NCBI GenBank assembly: GCA_900544765.1
Contig: UQWI01000002.1
Span: forward strand, 62,001-126,000
DNA length: 64,000 nt
Direction of reading: 5' to 3'
Origin: an uncultured Eubacteriales bacterium
Lineage (GTDB): Bacteria; Bacillota; Clostridia; Oscillospirales; Oscillospiraceae
Both the position numbers and the translations under genes were made by a program. The notes beneath the pieces are model-generated. The model was not told the origin of the DNA. It saw only the letters and a list, made by a program, of their open reading frames with translations, and did not search any database. Positions 23,900 through 32,735 of this stretch are shown piece by piece (the first letter of the stretch is position 1; every line of letters begins with the position of its first letter).

Positions 23900-25504
23900 A
23901 TGCCATTTCCTTTTGATACCACTGCATACCGCCTGCGCTCGCAGCGGAGGGTTATATTTGCAAAAAACGGCATGGTGTGCTCCAGCCAGCCTCTGGCGGC
24001 CCAGGCCGGTCTCGACGTGCTCAGGCGCGGCGGAAACGCCGTAGACGCTGCTGTGGCCACAGCGGCGGCTCTCACCGTGGTGGAGCCGACGTCGAACGGC
24101 GTCGGCGGCGACGCCTTCGCCCAGATTTGGATGGATGGGCGGCTCTACGGCCTGAACAGCTCAGGCCCTGCCCCGGCTTTGGCCGACGCGGATTTCTTGC
24201 GCGAGCGCTTCGGCAAAGTACCCGCACAGGGTTGGTACGGTGTGAACGTGCCGGGTATCCCCGCCGCATGGGCCGAGGCCAGCCGCCGGTTCGGGCGTTT
24301 GCCATTTGCCGAGCTGTTCACCAGCGCAATCAGCTACGCCGAAGATGGCTACCCGGTCGCGCCTGTGGTGTCTAGGCTCTGGGCGGACGACTACGCCACC
24401 TTCCGGCCGCTGCGCGGCGAGACGGAAATTGCGCCCTGGTTCGATACGTTTACAGTAGACGGCAAGGCGCCGCGCGCCGGTCAGATTGTGAAGCTGCCGG
24501 AGCTCGGTCAGACGCTGCGTGAGCTGGCCTCCACGGACTGCGAGAGCTTTTATCGCGGCGAGCTGGCGCGCAGGATAGACGATTGGAGCCGGCGCAGCGG
24601 CGGGTGGCTCAGATATGACGACCTCGCGGCCTATCAGCCAGAGTGGGTCGAGCCCATGTCCGTCGACTACCGGGGCTACCGCGTCTGGGAGCTGCCTCCG
24701 AACGGCCACGGAATTGTTGTGCTCATGACACTGGGCATACTCTCTGGCTTCGAGCGCCTTGACGGGGGTACGGAGAGCGTGCACCGCGCCATAGAGGCGA
24801 TGAAGCTGGCATATGCCGACGGGAAGCACTACATAGCCGACAGGCGCTATATGACCTGCACGGCGGAGCAGCTGCTCTCCCCGGAATATCTGGACCGCCG
24901 ACGCGCCCTCATAGGCCGGGAAGCGCTCGAGCCCATGCCGGGCAGCCCCAACTGCGGCGGCACGGTGTATTTCTGCACCGCCGACCGCGACGGCAATATG
25001 GTCAGCTGGATACAGTCCAACTATAACAATTTCGGCTCCGGGGTGGTCGTGCCTGGAACGGGCATTGCTCTTCACGACCGAGGCTGCAACTTCAGCCTGG
25101 ACCCGGCCTCGGCCAACTGCCTGGCCCCGGGCAAGCGGCCCTATCACACGATAATCCCCGGCTTCCTCACCAAAAACGGCCGCGCCGTAGGCCCCTTCGG
25201 CGTGATGGGCGCATTCATGCAGCCGCAGGGCCATGTGCAGGCCATGATAAACCTGCTGGACCTGGGCATGAACCCGCAGGAGGCTCTCGATGCGCCGCGC
25301 TGGCAGTGGACAGGAGGAAAGCGCGTGGAGCTGGAGGACGATTATCCCAAGGGCCTCGCCTGCGCGCTCGGCGAACGCGGCCACGAGCTTGCAGCGGGCG
25401 ACAGCGTGACCTTCGGACGGGGACAGATAATCTGGCGCGACGAGGACGGCGTGCTGTGCGGCGCGACCGAGCCGCGCGCCGACGGCGGCATCGCCGCGTA
25501 CTGA
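23900..25504 (+). CDS. Gamma-glutamyltransferase family Ntn-hydrolase
   Basis: A 534-residue GGT-family protein. Such proteins self-cleave before a Thr that becomes the nucleophile; here the expected Thr is in CGGTVYFCTADRDGN (about residue 354), preceded by a proper large-subunit region (QAGLDVLRRGGNAVDAAVA, VVEPTSNGVGGDAF). There is no signal peptide, so it is probably cytoplasmic. Members act on gamma-glutamyl compounds, cephalosporin side chains or oxamate. Start 23900 is chosen for the adjacent GGAGG; the GTG at 23885 overlaps the nitrilase stop but lacks a site. A bidirectional terminator follows. Confidence 0.85.
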   Translation: MPFPFDTTAYRLRSQRRVIFAKNGMVCSSQPLAAQAGLDVLRRGGNAVDAAVATAAALTVVEPTSNGVGGDAFAQIWMDGRLYGLNSSGPAPALADADFLRERFGKVPAQGWYGVNVPGIPAAWAEASRRFGRLPFAELFTSAISYAEDGYPVAPVVSRLWADDYATFRPLRGETEIAPWFDTFTVDGKAPRAGQIVKLPELGQTLRELASTDCESFYRGELARRIDDWSRRSGGWLRYDDLAAYQPEWVEPMSVDYRGYRVWELPPNGHGIVVLMTLGILSGFERLDGGTESVHRAIEAMKLAYADGKHYIADRRYMTCTAEQLLSPEYLDRRRALIGREALEPMPGSPNCGGTVYFCTADRDGNMVSWIQSNYNNFGSGVVVPGTGIALHDRGCNFSLDPASANCLAPGKRPYHTIIPGFLTKNGRAVGPFGVMGAFMQPQGHVQAMINLLDLGMNPQEALDAPRWQWTGGKRVELEDDYPKGLACALGERGHELAAGDSVTFGRGQIIWRDEDGVLCGATEPRADGGIAAY

Positions 25505-25509
25505 GGCAG

Positions 25510-25556
25510 AAAACAAATAGGGCGGAGAGCAGAAAGCTCTCCGCCTTATTTGTTTT
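25510..25556. terminator. Bidirectional terminator between GGT and LysR genes
   Basis: AAAACAAATA-GGCGGAGAGC pairs with GCTCTCCGCC-TTATTTGTTTT in a long, nearly perfect stem with a five-base loop. It overlaps the last codons of the convergent LysR gene. Confidence 0.9.
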
Positions 25557-26448
25557 CCCCCGCCATTCGCCGCCTGATGATGTCCAGGAAACAGGCGGCG
25601 GCGCCGGATATGTCCCTAGAATACAGCAGGCCGTAGGGGACAGTGAAGGGCCAGTTCACGGGTATTGTCACCAGCGCGGGGTGTACGCCGCGCCACTCGT
25701 TGAAGGTCAGCAGCAGGGAACCGGTGAGCTCGCAGAGGTTGAAGGTCTCCATATCGTAGAAATAATCCGTCTCCACGAGCTTTATTTGCGGGTGTCTGAG
25801 CTGAAGAGCTTCCCGCAGTGCGCACAGGTCAATTGCATCCCCGTCGCGGACAATGATTAAGCTCTCGCCGTACATGTCCTCTATTTCAAGACGCTGCCTG
25901 CCCGCCAGGCGGTGATTCTTGGGTACGGCGACGCAGAGCGAATAGCTGCCGAGCGGGCAGAAGCCGGCGAGCTGCTGCATCCGGCGCGAGCCGAACACGC
26001 CTACCATGAAGTCCATGCCGGAGCCAAGCGAAGCGACGACGGACAGAATATGCCCACGCTCGTCGCTGTACGGTATTATCTTGAAGCTGAAATTCTCGCC
26101 GTCGTGGCGGAGAATGTCCCACAGGTCTATCAGGACCTGGCCGGGATTGAGAAAGGACGAGCCTATGCGTATGATTTTCTCGCTGCCATGTTCAATGTCC
26201 CTCGCCCGTTTCATAACCGCTTCACCCTGGGAGATTGCCTTCCCGGCCTCTGCGTAGACGTATTTACCGGCCTCGGTCAGCTGCACGCCGTGGCTGCCGC
26301 GTACCAGCAGCTTGACGCCCAGCCGCTGTTCCAGGGCGTTCATCTGCTTCATTACAGCTGACGGCGTGAGGAAAAGCCTATCCGCGGCGGATGTGAGCGA
26401 GCCGCACTCGGCCACCGCTATGAAGGCGGGCAAAAACCTGTCGTACAT
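25546..26448 (-). CDS. LysR-family transcriptional regulator
   Basis: A 300-residue LTTR. The HTH is at residues 1-60 (FIAVAECGSLTSAADRLFLT, PSAVMKQMNALEQRLGVKLL) and the periplasmic-binding-like effector domain at about 90-290. The ATG at 26448 has GGGGTG five bases upstream; an extension to 26487 enters the operator region. It converges on the nitrilase-GGT operon and diverges from the aldo/keto reductase, so the reductase is its likeliest target. The inducer is unknown. Confidence 0.9.
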   Translation of the reverse strand: MYDRFLPAFIAVAECGSLTSAADRLFLTPSAVMKQMNALEQRLGVKLLVRGSHGVQLTEAGKYVYAEAGKAISQGEAVMKRARDIEHGSEKIIRIGSSFLNPGQVLIDLWDILRHDGENFSFKIIPYSDERGHILSVVASLGSGMDFMVGVFGSRRMQQLAGFCPLGSYSLCVAVPKNHRLAGRQRLEIEDMYGESLIIVRDGDAIDLCALREALQLRHPQIKLVETDYFYDMETFNLCELTGSLLLTFNEWRGVHPALVTIPVNWPFTVPYGLLYSRDISGAAACFLDIIRRRMAGENK

Positions 26449-26466
26449 GCATGCACCCCATTTAGC

Positions 26467-26515
26467 ATTTACCTTTAGTAAATACATTATAGCCTTAATG
26501 GGAATTCCGTGTCAA
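26467..26515 (-). promoter_or_regulatory. LysR-gene promoter and operator dyad
   Basis: On the minus strand TTGACA (26510-26515) and TATAAT (26486-26491) are spaced by 18 bp. A perfect inverted repeat ATTTAC-N5-GTAAAT (26467-26483) sits just downstream of the -10 box, as expected for an autoregulatory LysR site. Confidence 0.65.
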
Positions 26516-26561
26516 CGCGCGTTGAGGTACAATCTGCGTATAAAAGTTAGGAGGCTGCACG

Positions 26562-27698
26562 ATGGCAACAGTTGACAAAAAGCTGGGCTTCGGCCTTATG
26601 CGCCTGCCCACTACTGACGGAAACCCGGAGCACATAGACATGGAGCAGGTGTGCAGGATGGTCGATATCTTCCTGAAAGGAGGATGCACATACTTTGACA
26701 CGAGCTACGTCTACCACAACGGAATGAGCGAGCCTGCGATAAGGCAGGCGCTGGTTGAGCGTTACCCGCGCGACAGCTTCTGCCTGGCCAGCAAGCTGCC
26801 TACTTTCGCAATCACGGAGGAGGGTCAGGTCGAGGCCATATTTAACGACAGCCGCGCGAAGTCCGGCGTCGATTATTTTGACTACTATCTGCTGCACAAC
26901 CTCAATGCAGCGCGCTATGACGGCATTGTGGCCGAGTGCCGCATGTTCGACTACATGAAGCGCTGGAAGGCCGAGGGGAAGATACGCCACATCGGCTTCT
27001 CCTTCCACGACAGCGCAGATGTACTCGAGCGCATACTCAGCGAACACCCGGAGGTGGAATTCGTGCAGATTGCGCTCAATTACCTGGACTGGGAGCACGC
27101 GAGCGTCCAGGCGCGCCGCTGCTACGAGACCATACGCCGCCACGGCAAACAGGTGGTCGTCATGGAGGGCGTCAAGGGAGGCACTTTGGCGAGCCTGCCG
27201 GAGGATGTTGAAAGTTTACTGCGCGAGGCCAATCCGGAGCGCACGAGCGTCGACTGGTCGCTGCTCTTCGACGCCGGCCTCGACGGTGTACTGACCGTGC
27301 TGAGCGGTATGTCGGATGTCCGGCAGGTGGAGCAGAACGTCCGCTGCCTGAAGGACTTCGCCCCGCTCACCGGCGAGGAGTTCGAACTGCTCAGGCGCGC
27401 CGCCGCCATGCTCGACGCAAAGATGAAGTTCGAGCTGACCGAGCCCGAAAAGTACGGGGACGTCTGTCCCGAGGGCATACCTGTCGCCGCGCTGCTGCGC
27501 TACTATAACGAGGCGCTGCAGGAGCGGGACGTGACCTTCTCCAGCGAGCTCAACTATTACGGCAACCTGCGCGACAGGAGCCGGCCGGTGAGCGAGTGTA
27601 CCCACTGCGGCAAATGCTATGGAATCATGCCGGGCCGCGACGTGCCCGCCGCGCTGAAAGAGGCCGAGGACTGGCTGAGCGCCCACTCGTTCTTCTAA
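26562..27698 (+). CDS. Aldo/keto reductase with degenerate C-terminal ferredoxin-like motif
   Basis: A 378-residue NAD(P)H-dependent AKR of the clostridial type that carries a C-terminal iron-sulfur extension. TIM-barrel features are LGFGLMRLPTTDGN, FDTSYVYHNGMSE (catalytic Asp and Tyr), LASKLP (Lys) and YYLLHNLN (His). The extension has CTHCGKCYGIMP, where the fourth Cys of the usual CxxCxxCxxxCP is Met. GGAGG lies ahead of the ATG. It is divergent from the LysR gene and ends at a strong terminator. The substrate is unknown. Confidence 0.85.
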   Translation: MATVDKKLGFGLMRLPTTDGNPEHIDMEQVCRMVDIFLKGGCTYFDTSYVYHNGMSEPAIRQALVERYPRDSFCLASKLPTFAITEEGQVEAIFNDSRAKSGVDYFDYYLLHNLNAARYDGIVAECRMFDYMKRWKAEGKIRHIGFSFHDSADVLERILSEHPEVEFVQIALNYLDWEHASVQARRCYETIRRHGKQVVVMEGVKGGTLASLPEDVESLLREANPERTSVDWSLLFDAGLDGVLTVLSGMSDVRQVEQNVRCLKDFAPLTGEEFELLRRAAAMLDAKMKFELTEPEKYGDVCPEGIPVAALLRYYNEALQERDVTFSSELNYYGNLRDRSRPVSECTHCGKCYGIMPGRDVPAALKEAEDWLSAHSFF

Positions 27699-27702
27699 AA
27701 TA

Positions 27703-27741
27703 ACGCAAACAGCCCCCGCGTGTGCGGGGGCTGTTTGCGTG
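27703..27741 (+). terminator. Terminator after the aldo/keto reductase
   Basis: ACGCAAACAGCCCCCGC and GCGGGGGCTGTTTGCGT form a perfect 17-bp stem around a GTGT loop. T content lies inside the stem (CTGTTTG). Confidence 0.85.
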
Positions 27742-27828
27742 TCAGCAAAAATTTCTGGAAGCCGCGGCCGGGCTGTGATATCATGTCCACAACGGGCTGC
27801 GCCCGAGACTTACAAAGGAGGCAGGACT

Positions 27829-28656
27829 ATGGCAAAAGAGTATGCCGAGAGCAAGTATTTCAGCGTGCTGCCGGGAGTGGAGCTCCACTACTGGGAACAG
27901 GGGGAGGGGAAACCGCTGGTTTTCATACCCGGGCTGACCTTCTCCGGAGAGATTTTCAAGGCCCAGATAGAGCACTTCTCGAAGAATTACCGCGTCATCG
28001 CAATCGACCCGCGCGGGCAGGGCTATTCCGCCAAAACCGTCGACGGCAACGACTACCTGACGCATGGACGTGACCTCGCCGCACTGATGGGAGGGCTAGG
28101 CCTGGAGGACGCGGTGCTCATAGGCTGGAGCACCGGAAACCTGGATGCCTGGAGCTATATACAGCAGTTCGGCAGGGAAAAGCTGCGCGCGGCCGTGTTT
28201 ATAGACATGTCGCCGCTGCCGCTCTCGCCCGACCCCGCATGGTGGACGGAGGGTACGATAGAGGAGCTCTCCGCCGTGGCTTCTCAGAGCCTTGTGACGC
28301 CCGAGGGCACGCGCGAGTTCTTCAGCGAGTACGCCGCGGGCGTGATGATAGAGCACGAGATGACGCCGCAGGAGCTCAGCTGCATCCTGGACATCTCCGG
28401 GCGTACGCCGTACTGGATAGCCAGAGCGCTCTTCTGCGACGCCATCTTCTCGAACTACCTGGAGACAGCGCAGTATGTGGGCAAAAACCTGCCGTGCATG
28501 ATGTTCATCGCCGAGCACTGGCAGGATGTCGCGCGTCCCTTTGTGGAGACGCAGCTGCCGGGCTACAGGACCTGCGTAATGGGCGGACACCTGATGTTCT
28601 ACGAGTACCCGGAGAAGTGGAACGCAGAGCTCGAGGCCTTCCTGAGTACGCTTTAA
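27829..28656 (+). CDS. Alpha/beta-fold hydrolase
   Basis: A 275-residue single-domain hydrolase. Oxyanion-hole region VFIPGLTFSGE, a DPRGQGYSAK turn, nucleophile elbow GWSTGN (Ser) and late His in GGHLMFYEYP fit the serine hydrolase/haloperoxidase-like group. AAAGGAGG precedes the ATG by seven bases. The natural ester or lactone is not predictable. Its stop codon abuts the stop of the convergent pepT gene with no terminator between them. Confidence 0.85.
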   Translation: MAKEYAESKYFSVLPGVELHYWEQGEGKPLVFIPGLTFSGEIFKAQIEHFSKNYRVIAIDPRGQGYSAKTVDGNDYLTHGRDLAALMGGLGLEDAVLIGWSTGNLDAWSYIQQFGREKLRAAVFIDMSPLPLSPDPAWWTEGTIEELSAVASQSLVTPEGTREFFSEYAAGVMIEHEMTPQELSCILDISGRTPYWIARALFCDAIFSNYLETAQYVGKNLPCMMFIAEHWQDVARPFVETQLPGYRTCVMGGHLMFYEYPEKWNAELEAFLSTL

Positions 28657-29871
28657 TCAGGCGTTGAGCGCGACAATGTTGCGCAGTATCTCGACGCACT
28701 TGTCCATGCCCTCGACCGTGATGTGCTCGTATGGGCCGTGGAAGGCGTAGCCGCCGGTGCCCAGATTTGGGCAGGGCAGGCCCTCCCAGGACAGTATGGC
28801 CCCGTCGGTGCCGCCGCGTGTCACGCACATAAAGGGCTCTACACCGGCTTGCTTCGCGGCGAGCTTTGCGTTCTCTATGAGCCCGGCGTGGTCGGGCAAA
28901 ATCTTGTCCAGCATGTTCCGGTAGCCGTTGTGGAGCTTGACCGTGACGGTGTCCTCGCCGTACTTCTCGTTGAGGCACTTGGCCGCGTGGAGCATGAGCT
29001 CTCCGCGCATGGCCAGCTTGGCCGCGTCGTGGTCGCGCAGCAGGTACTTTGAGCAGGCCTCGGCGCAGTCGCCGTTCACGCTCATCAGGTGATAAAAGCC
29101 CTCGCGCTCCTCGGTGAGCCGGGGAATGTCGCCTGCGGGCAGCATGGAGTTGAACTCCATGGCGACGAGCGCCGCGTTGACCATGATGCCCTTGGCCGAG
29201 CCCGTGTGTACGTTCACGCCCTTGAAGTCCACCTCGGCGGAGCTGGCGTTGAAGTTTTCACAGGTTATCTCGCCCTCGGGCCCGCCGTCTACCGTATAGG
29301 CCGTGTCCGCGCCGAAGAGCTCCATGTCGAAGCCCTCGGTGCCGCGCCCGACCTCCTCGTCCGGGGTGAAGCAGACGGCCAGACGGGCGTGGGGCTCGCC
29401 GCTTGCCTGCAGCTGCTCTATGAGCGTCATTATCTCGGCGATGCCGGCCTTGTCGTCCGCGCCGAGCAGGGTGTCGCCGCCCGCGACTATGAGCGTGCGC
29501 CCGGCGAGCCCGGCAAGGTGCGGGAACTGCGAGACGCTCAGCGTGCGGCCGTGGCCGAGCTCCACGTCGCCGCCGTCGTAGTTGGGTATCAGGCGGGGCC
29601 TGACGTTTTCGCCGGACATGTCCGGCGAGGTGTCCATGTGCGCTATAAGGCCGAGCGTGGGCTTGCCCTCGTGGCCGGGCGTGGCGGGGATGTGACCGTA
29701 GACGCAGCATTTGCCGCTGACGAAGGCGTCCTCGACGCCGAGCGTGCGCAGCTCCTCGCAGAGCATGTTGGCGAGGTTGAATTGGCGCTCAGTGGTAGGC
29801 GAAGCCTCCACGTCCTCTGCGCTGGTCGTGTGTACCTGGGCGTATTTTATAAGTCGTTCGTAGGCTCTCAT
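28657..29871 (-). CDS. pepT: Peptidase T (tripeptide aminopeptidase)
   Basis: A 404-residue M20B zinc peptidase that removes the N-terminal residue from tripeptides in the cytoplasm. Metal and catalytic motifs are LIAHMDTSPDMSGENV (His and Asp), GADDKAGIAEIM (bridging Asp), TPDEEVGRGTEGFD (catalytic Glu and Zn-ligand Glu) and a late FHGPYEHI His. GAGG lies about ten bases before the ATG. It is monocistronic. Confidence 0.95.
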   Translation of the reverse strand: MRAYERLIKYAQVHTTSAEDVEASPTTERQFNLANMLCEELRTLGVEDAFVSGKCCVYGHIPATPGHEGKPTLGLIAHMDTSPDMSGENVRPRLIPNYDGGDVELGHGRTLSVSQFPHLAGLAGRTLIVAGGDTLLGADDKAGIAEIMTLIEQLQASGEPHARLAVCFTPDEEVGRGTEGFDMELFGADTAYTVDGGPEGEITCENFNASSAEVDFKGVNVHTGSAKGIMVNAALVAMEFNSMLPAGDIPRLTEEREGFYHLMSVNGDCAEACSKYLLRDHDAAKLAMRGELMLHAAKCLNEKYGEDTVTVKLHNGYRNMLDKILPDHAGLIENAKLAAKQAGVEPFMCVTRGGTDGAILSWEGLPCPNLGTGGYAFHGPYEHITVEGMDKCVEILRNIVALNA

Positions 29872-29902
29872 GTGTTACCGTCCTCACATAGATGATAAAC
29901 AG

Positions 29903-29931
29903 ATTATACGCCGCTTTGCGGCGGCGCACAA
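29903..29931 (-). promoter_or_regulatory. pepT promoter
   Basis: On the minus strand TTGTGC and TATAAT are spaced by 17 bp, about 32 bp upstream of the start codon. Confidence 0.6.
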
Positions 29932-29941
29932 GTGCGAATAG

Positions 29942-29962
29942 GGGCCCGGAGTTGTCCGGGCC
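29942..29962 (-). terminator. Hairpin after the 29979-30680 lipoprotein gene
   Basis: GGGCCCGGA and TCCGGGCCC form a 9-bp stem with a short loop between the lipoprotein stop and the pepT promoter. The T-run is weak (CTATT). Confidence 0.6.
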
Positions 29963-29978
29963 CTTGCTTTGCATAACG

Positions 29979-30680
29979 TCAGGCCAGCTCAACCGCGTTC
30001 CCGGCGCTGTCTGTGCCGGAGGCGGTTATGCGGTCCAGGGTGTACCACTCTGCGGTGCTGTTGTGGTCGCCGAGGCTGCGGTATATTTGTACGGTTACGC
30101 TGCCGTCGGAATTGGCCTCGGCGGCGGAGAGCAGCCCGTCGGAGGGCTCGCCGCTGTTGGATTTGTAATAGCTCAGGGCCATTGAGGCGAGCTCGTCGTT
30201 CGTATAGAACTTGAACTCGTCGGAGCCGAGCTCCGAAACGAAGCTGAGCTGCTCTTTGACGCCGTCGGCCCACTCAAGCGTTATGGAATCTTCGTCGCGG
30301 CTGACCGTGCACTTGGAGCTGCTGCCTGCGCCGCCTATGGAGAAATCGGCTTCTCCTCCGCTGACGCTGTACTCGAAGCCTGCGCCGGTCCCGTCGGAGA
30401 GGCTGGAAGTGCGGCCGGTTTTGCCGTTTTCGTCAAAGAAATAATACTGACCCTTGTCCGAGAGCCATGTCCCCGGAGTAAACGCTGCGTCACCGGCTGT
30501 GCCGGCTGTGCTTTCGGCCGGGGGGGAGCCTGCAGCCGGACTTTCTGCGGCGGGGCTTGTGGACAAGGGGGCGGACGGAGCGGGGGCTGCTGCGCCGCAG
30601 GCTGCAAGAAGCAGGCTGAGGGAGAGCGCGGCGGCCGCAGCGGCCGCTGCGCGTATGCGCTTGCGCTTAAAGATGTTCAT
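29979..30680 (-). CDS. Secreted lipoprotein with small beta-rich domain
   Basis: A 233-residue lipoprotein. The signal has a strongly basic start (FKRKRIR), an Ala/Leu core and lipobox LAAC at about residues 25-28. A Ser/Ala/Pro linker runs to about residue 65. The mature part opens with WLSDKGQYYFFDENGKTGR and contains GxGxxFEYSVSGGE and ITLEWADGVKEQLSFV, a pattern I have seen in small Firmicutes lipoproteins and secreted domains without assigned function. It is transcribed alone. Confidence 0.65.
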   Translation of the reverse strand: MNIFKRKRIRAAAAAAAALSLSLLLAACGAAAPAPSAPLSTSPAAESPAAGSPPAESTAGTAGDAAFTPGTWLSDKGQYYFFDENGKTGRTSSLSDGTGAGFEYSVSGGEADFSIGGAGSSSKCTVSRDEDSITLEWADGVKEQLSFVSELGSDEFKFYTNDELASMALSYYKSNSGEPSDGLLSAAEANSDGSVTVQIYRSLGDHNSTAEWYTLDRITASGTDSAGNAVELA

Positions 30681-30791
30681 ATCTATCTCTCCTTTCGGTA
30701 CGCCCTGTGCGGGCGTACACGCAAAGACGATGCGGGGCCTGCAAAAGTTTCATTGCCCGCCACATATTTGCGGTTCCGAGTGCGATAGCGA

Positions 30792-30820
30792 TTGACAAGC
30801 CGGCCCGGCGCACTTATAAT
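30792..30820 (+). promoter_or_regulatory. Strong promoter for the DUF6056-like gene
   Basis: TTGACA and TATAAT with exactly 17 bp between them, about 65 bp upstream of the start codon. Confidence 0.8.
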
Positions 30821-30885
30821 GGCATTTGACTTTCGCCCGGACGGGCACGGCGCCGGACGCCGGCGCGCGATAGAGAGGTAAACAG

Positions 30886-32691
30886 ATGAACGAACAAAAT
30901 AGGGCGGGCGCCGGAAGATTCGCGGCATTCTTGCCTGCGGCAGCGGTCTACCTGGCGCTCGCATTCCTTATGCTTATAACCGTCTACAGCTCCGACGACT
31001 ACTGGTACTCCACCTTTATGGACGACGGCTTTGCCGCGTACTTTGACAAGATGGCCTACCACTACAACGAGTTCAACGGGCGTATGCTGGTACATTTCGT
31101 TGCGCAGCTCATACTGCACTGTGGCAACTGGCTCTTCACCCTGCTGGGCACGGCGCTCTGCCTGGCCGTTCCATGCGCGGCCTCGTACTCGGCCGGGCTT
31201 GAAAAGCGCTCCTGGGTGAGCGCGGCGCTGCTCTTCGGCGTCGGCGTGCTGGCAATGTCGCACACGATGCTCACCCGCAGCCTACTCTGGATATCCGCAT
31301 TCTGCAACTACGTCCTGCCCACGGCCATGATATCAGGCGCCGTGGCCCTTATGCAGCGCGCCACCCGCGACAGGCTCCACCGCTGGTGGATGGCTCCCGC
31401 CTGCCTTGCCTGCGGCTTCGCCTGCGGGGCGACGACGGAGCAGAGCGGCATAATTTTCATCCTCGCGGCGCTTTACTACTGCGCCGTGTGCCTGTTTACA
31501 AACAGGGGCAAGCTTGTGTACCCGCTGCTGTGTGCGGCGACGGGCGCTCTGGGAGTCCTGACCATCTTCCTGTCCCCGGCCACAGAAAAGCGCTTTGCGA
31601 CGGAGACCGACACTGAGAGCGCGGCAACGCTCCTGGATTCGCTCTGGGACGGCTTCGAGAGCCAGACGGAGCTGCTCGGCGCGGGCAGGCCCAACGCGGT
31701 GCTGCTGGTGCTGCTGTTCGCCGCAATCGCCCTGACGCTATGGAACACCAGGCGCGGGAAGGCTCCGGCGATACTCTGCCTGATACCGGCCGCGCTCAGC
31801 CTGGCCGCGTCCTACTTTACCGGAGACGTCCGCACCTGGCTGTACCTGATTATATTCATCTGCCTCGTGCTTTACGCACTGGCGCTCATATGCGCGGGGA
31901 AGCGGGTGGAGGCGCTGTTCGTGCTGCTGGCGGTGAGCTCTGTCTGCGTCATGCTGCCCACGAACAGCTCCGGCGAGCGCATACTCCTGCCGTTTTATCT
32001 CTACTGCCTGGCCGCGGCCGCCGTCATGCTCAGCCGGTGCCTGGGACGCATAAACCCCACGCTCCATGTGGCGGGGCTCTACGCCGCCGCCCTGGCCGTA
32101 CTGCTGCTGCGCATACCGCTCTTTGCCATCTGCTGGGACAACCACGAAGTTGAGAAGCTAAATCAGCAGTATGCCGAGGAGGCGAAAAGCACGGGCGTGC
32201 TTTACTACTGCATGGACTACGACATGGAGTACACGCACTCCAAGGCCTTCTCCGACGACTACTTCTATGAGAAGTACCTGGAGTCCGTCGGGCTATACGG
32301 CGTGGACGGCCTGCAGGTGTACTTCTACGGCGAAGGCAGGCCGGAGGTGTACGTTGGCGGGCAGCGCATGACTTCGCCCGCCTTCCCGGGCGACAGCGGG
32401 AACTGGCTGCTGCCCCTGCGCGACACCGTGGAGTACCTGGGCGGCACCGTGGAATGGGTGCCGGGCCTCACCACCGTGACGCTCTACGGCCGGACCTACA
32501 GCATCCACGACGACACTTCGCCGGAGTACACCGTCACCTGGCTCGGCAGCGACGGCACGGAAAAGAGCATGAAGGCCGCTCGCACGATGAGCTATTTCCA
32601 GACCTGCGTGGACTCGAGCGTGTTCACGGACGTTTTCGGGCTGGAAGTCGCCGTCTCCGAGGACGGGCAGCGGATAACAATAGAGCCCTGA
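30886..32691 (+). CDS. DUF6056-like polytopic membrane protein with C-terminal stalk-like domain
   Basis: A 601-residue protein. Residues 1 to about 420 form about 11 transmembrane segments; the first outer loop has SSDDYWYSTF and NEFNGRML, like DUF6056 proteins, which are thought to be related to membrane glycosyltransferases. After the last helix comes a soluble region and, at about 485-601, two units (VYVGGQRMTSPAFPG, LPLRDTVEYLGGTVEW, LEVAVSEDGQRITI) that resemble the copper-amine-oxidase-N/stalk domain. GAGAGG precedes the ATG. It stands alone with its own promoter and terminator. Function unknown; an envelope-sugar role is an inference. Confidence 0.65.
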   Translation: MNEQNRAGAGRFAAFLPAAAVYLALAFLMLITVYSSDDYWYSTFMDDGFAAYFDKMAYHYNEFNGRMLVHFVAQLILHCGNWLFTLLGTALCLAVPCAASYSAGLEKRSWVSAALLFGVGVLAMSHTMLTRSLLWISAFCNYVLPTAMISGAVALMQRATRDRLHRWWMAPACLACGFACGATTEQSGIIFILAALYYCAVCLFTNRGKLVYPLLCAATGALGVLTIFLSPATEKRFATETDTESAATLLDSLWDGFESQTELLGAGRPNAVLLVLLFAAIALTLWNTRRGKAPAILCLIPAALSLAASYFTGDVRTWLYLIIFICLVLYALALICAGKRVEALFVLLAVSSVCVMLPTNSSGERILLPFYLYCLAAAAVMLSRCLGRINPTLHVAGLYAAALAVLLLRIPLFAICWDNHEVEKLNQQYAEEAKSTGVLYYCMDYDMEYTHSKAFSDDYFYEKYLESVGLYGVDGLQVYFYGEGRPEVYVGGQRMTSPAFPGDSGNWLLPLRDTVEYLGGTVEWVPGLTTVTLYGRTYSIHDDTSPEYTVTWLGSDGTEKSMKAARTMSYFQTCVDSSVFTDVFGLEVAVSEDGQRITIEP

Positions 32692-32697
32692 ACGCAA

Positions 32698-32735
32698 TTG
32701 GCCCGCCGGCTTTCGCCGGACGGGCCTTTTCCTTT
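32698..32735. terminator. Terminator after the DUF6056-like gene
   Basis: GGCCCG-CCGG and CCGG-A-CGGGCC form a stem with one bulge, followed by TTTTCCTTTT. It also abuts the end of the convergent aldehyde dehydrogenase. Confidence 0.85.
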
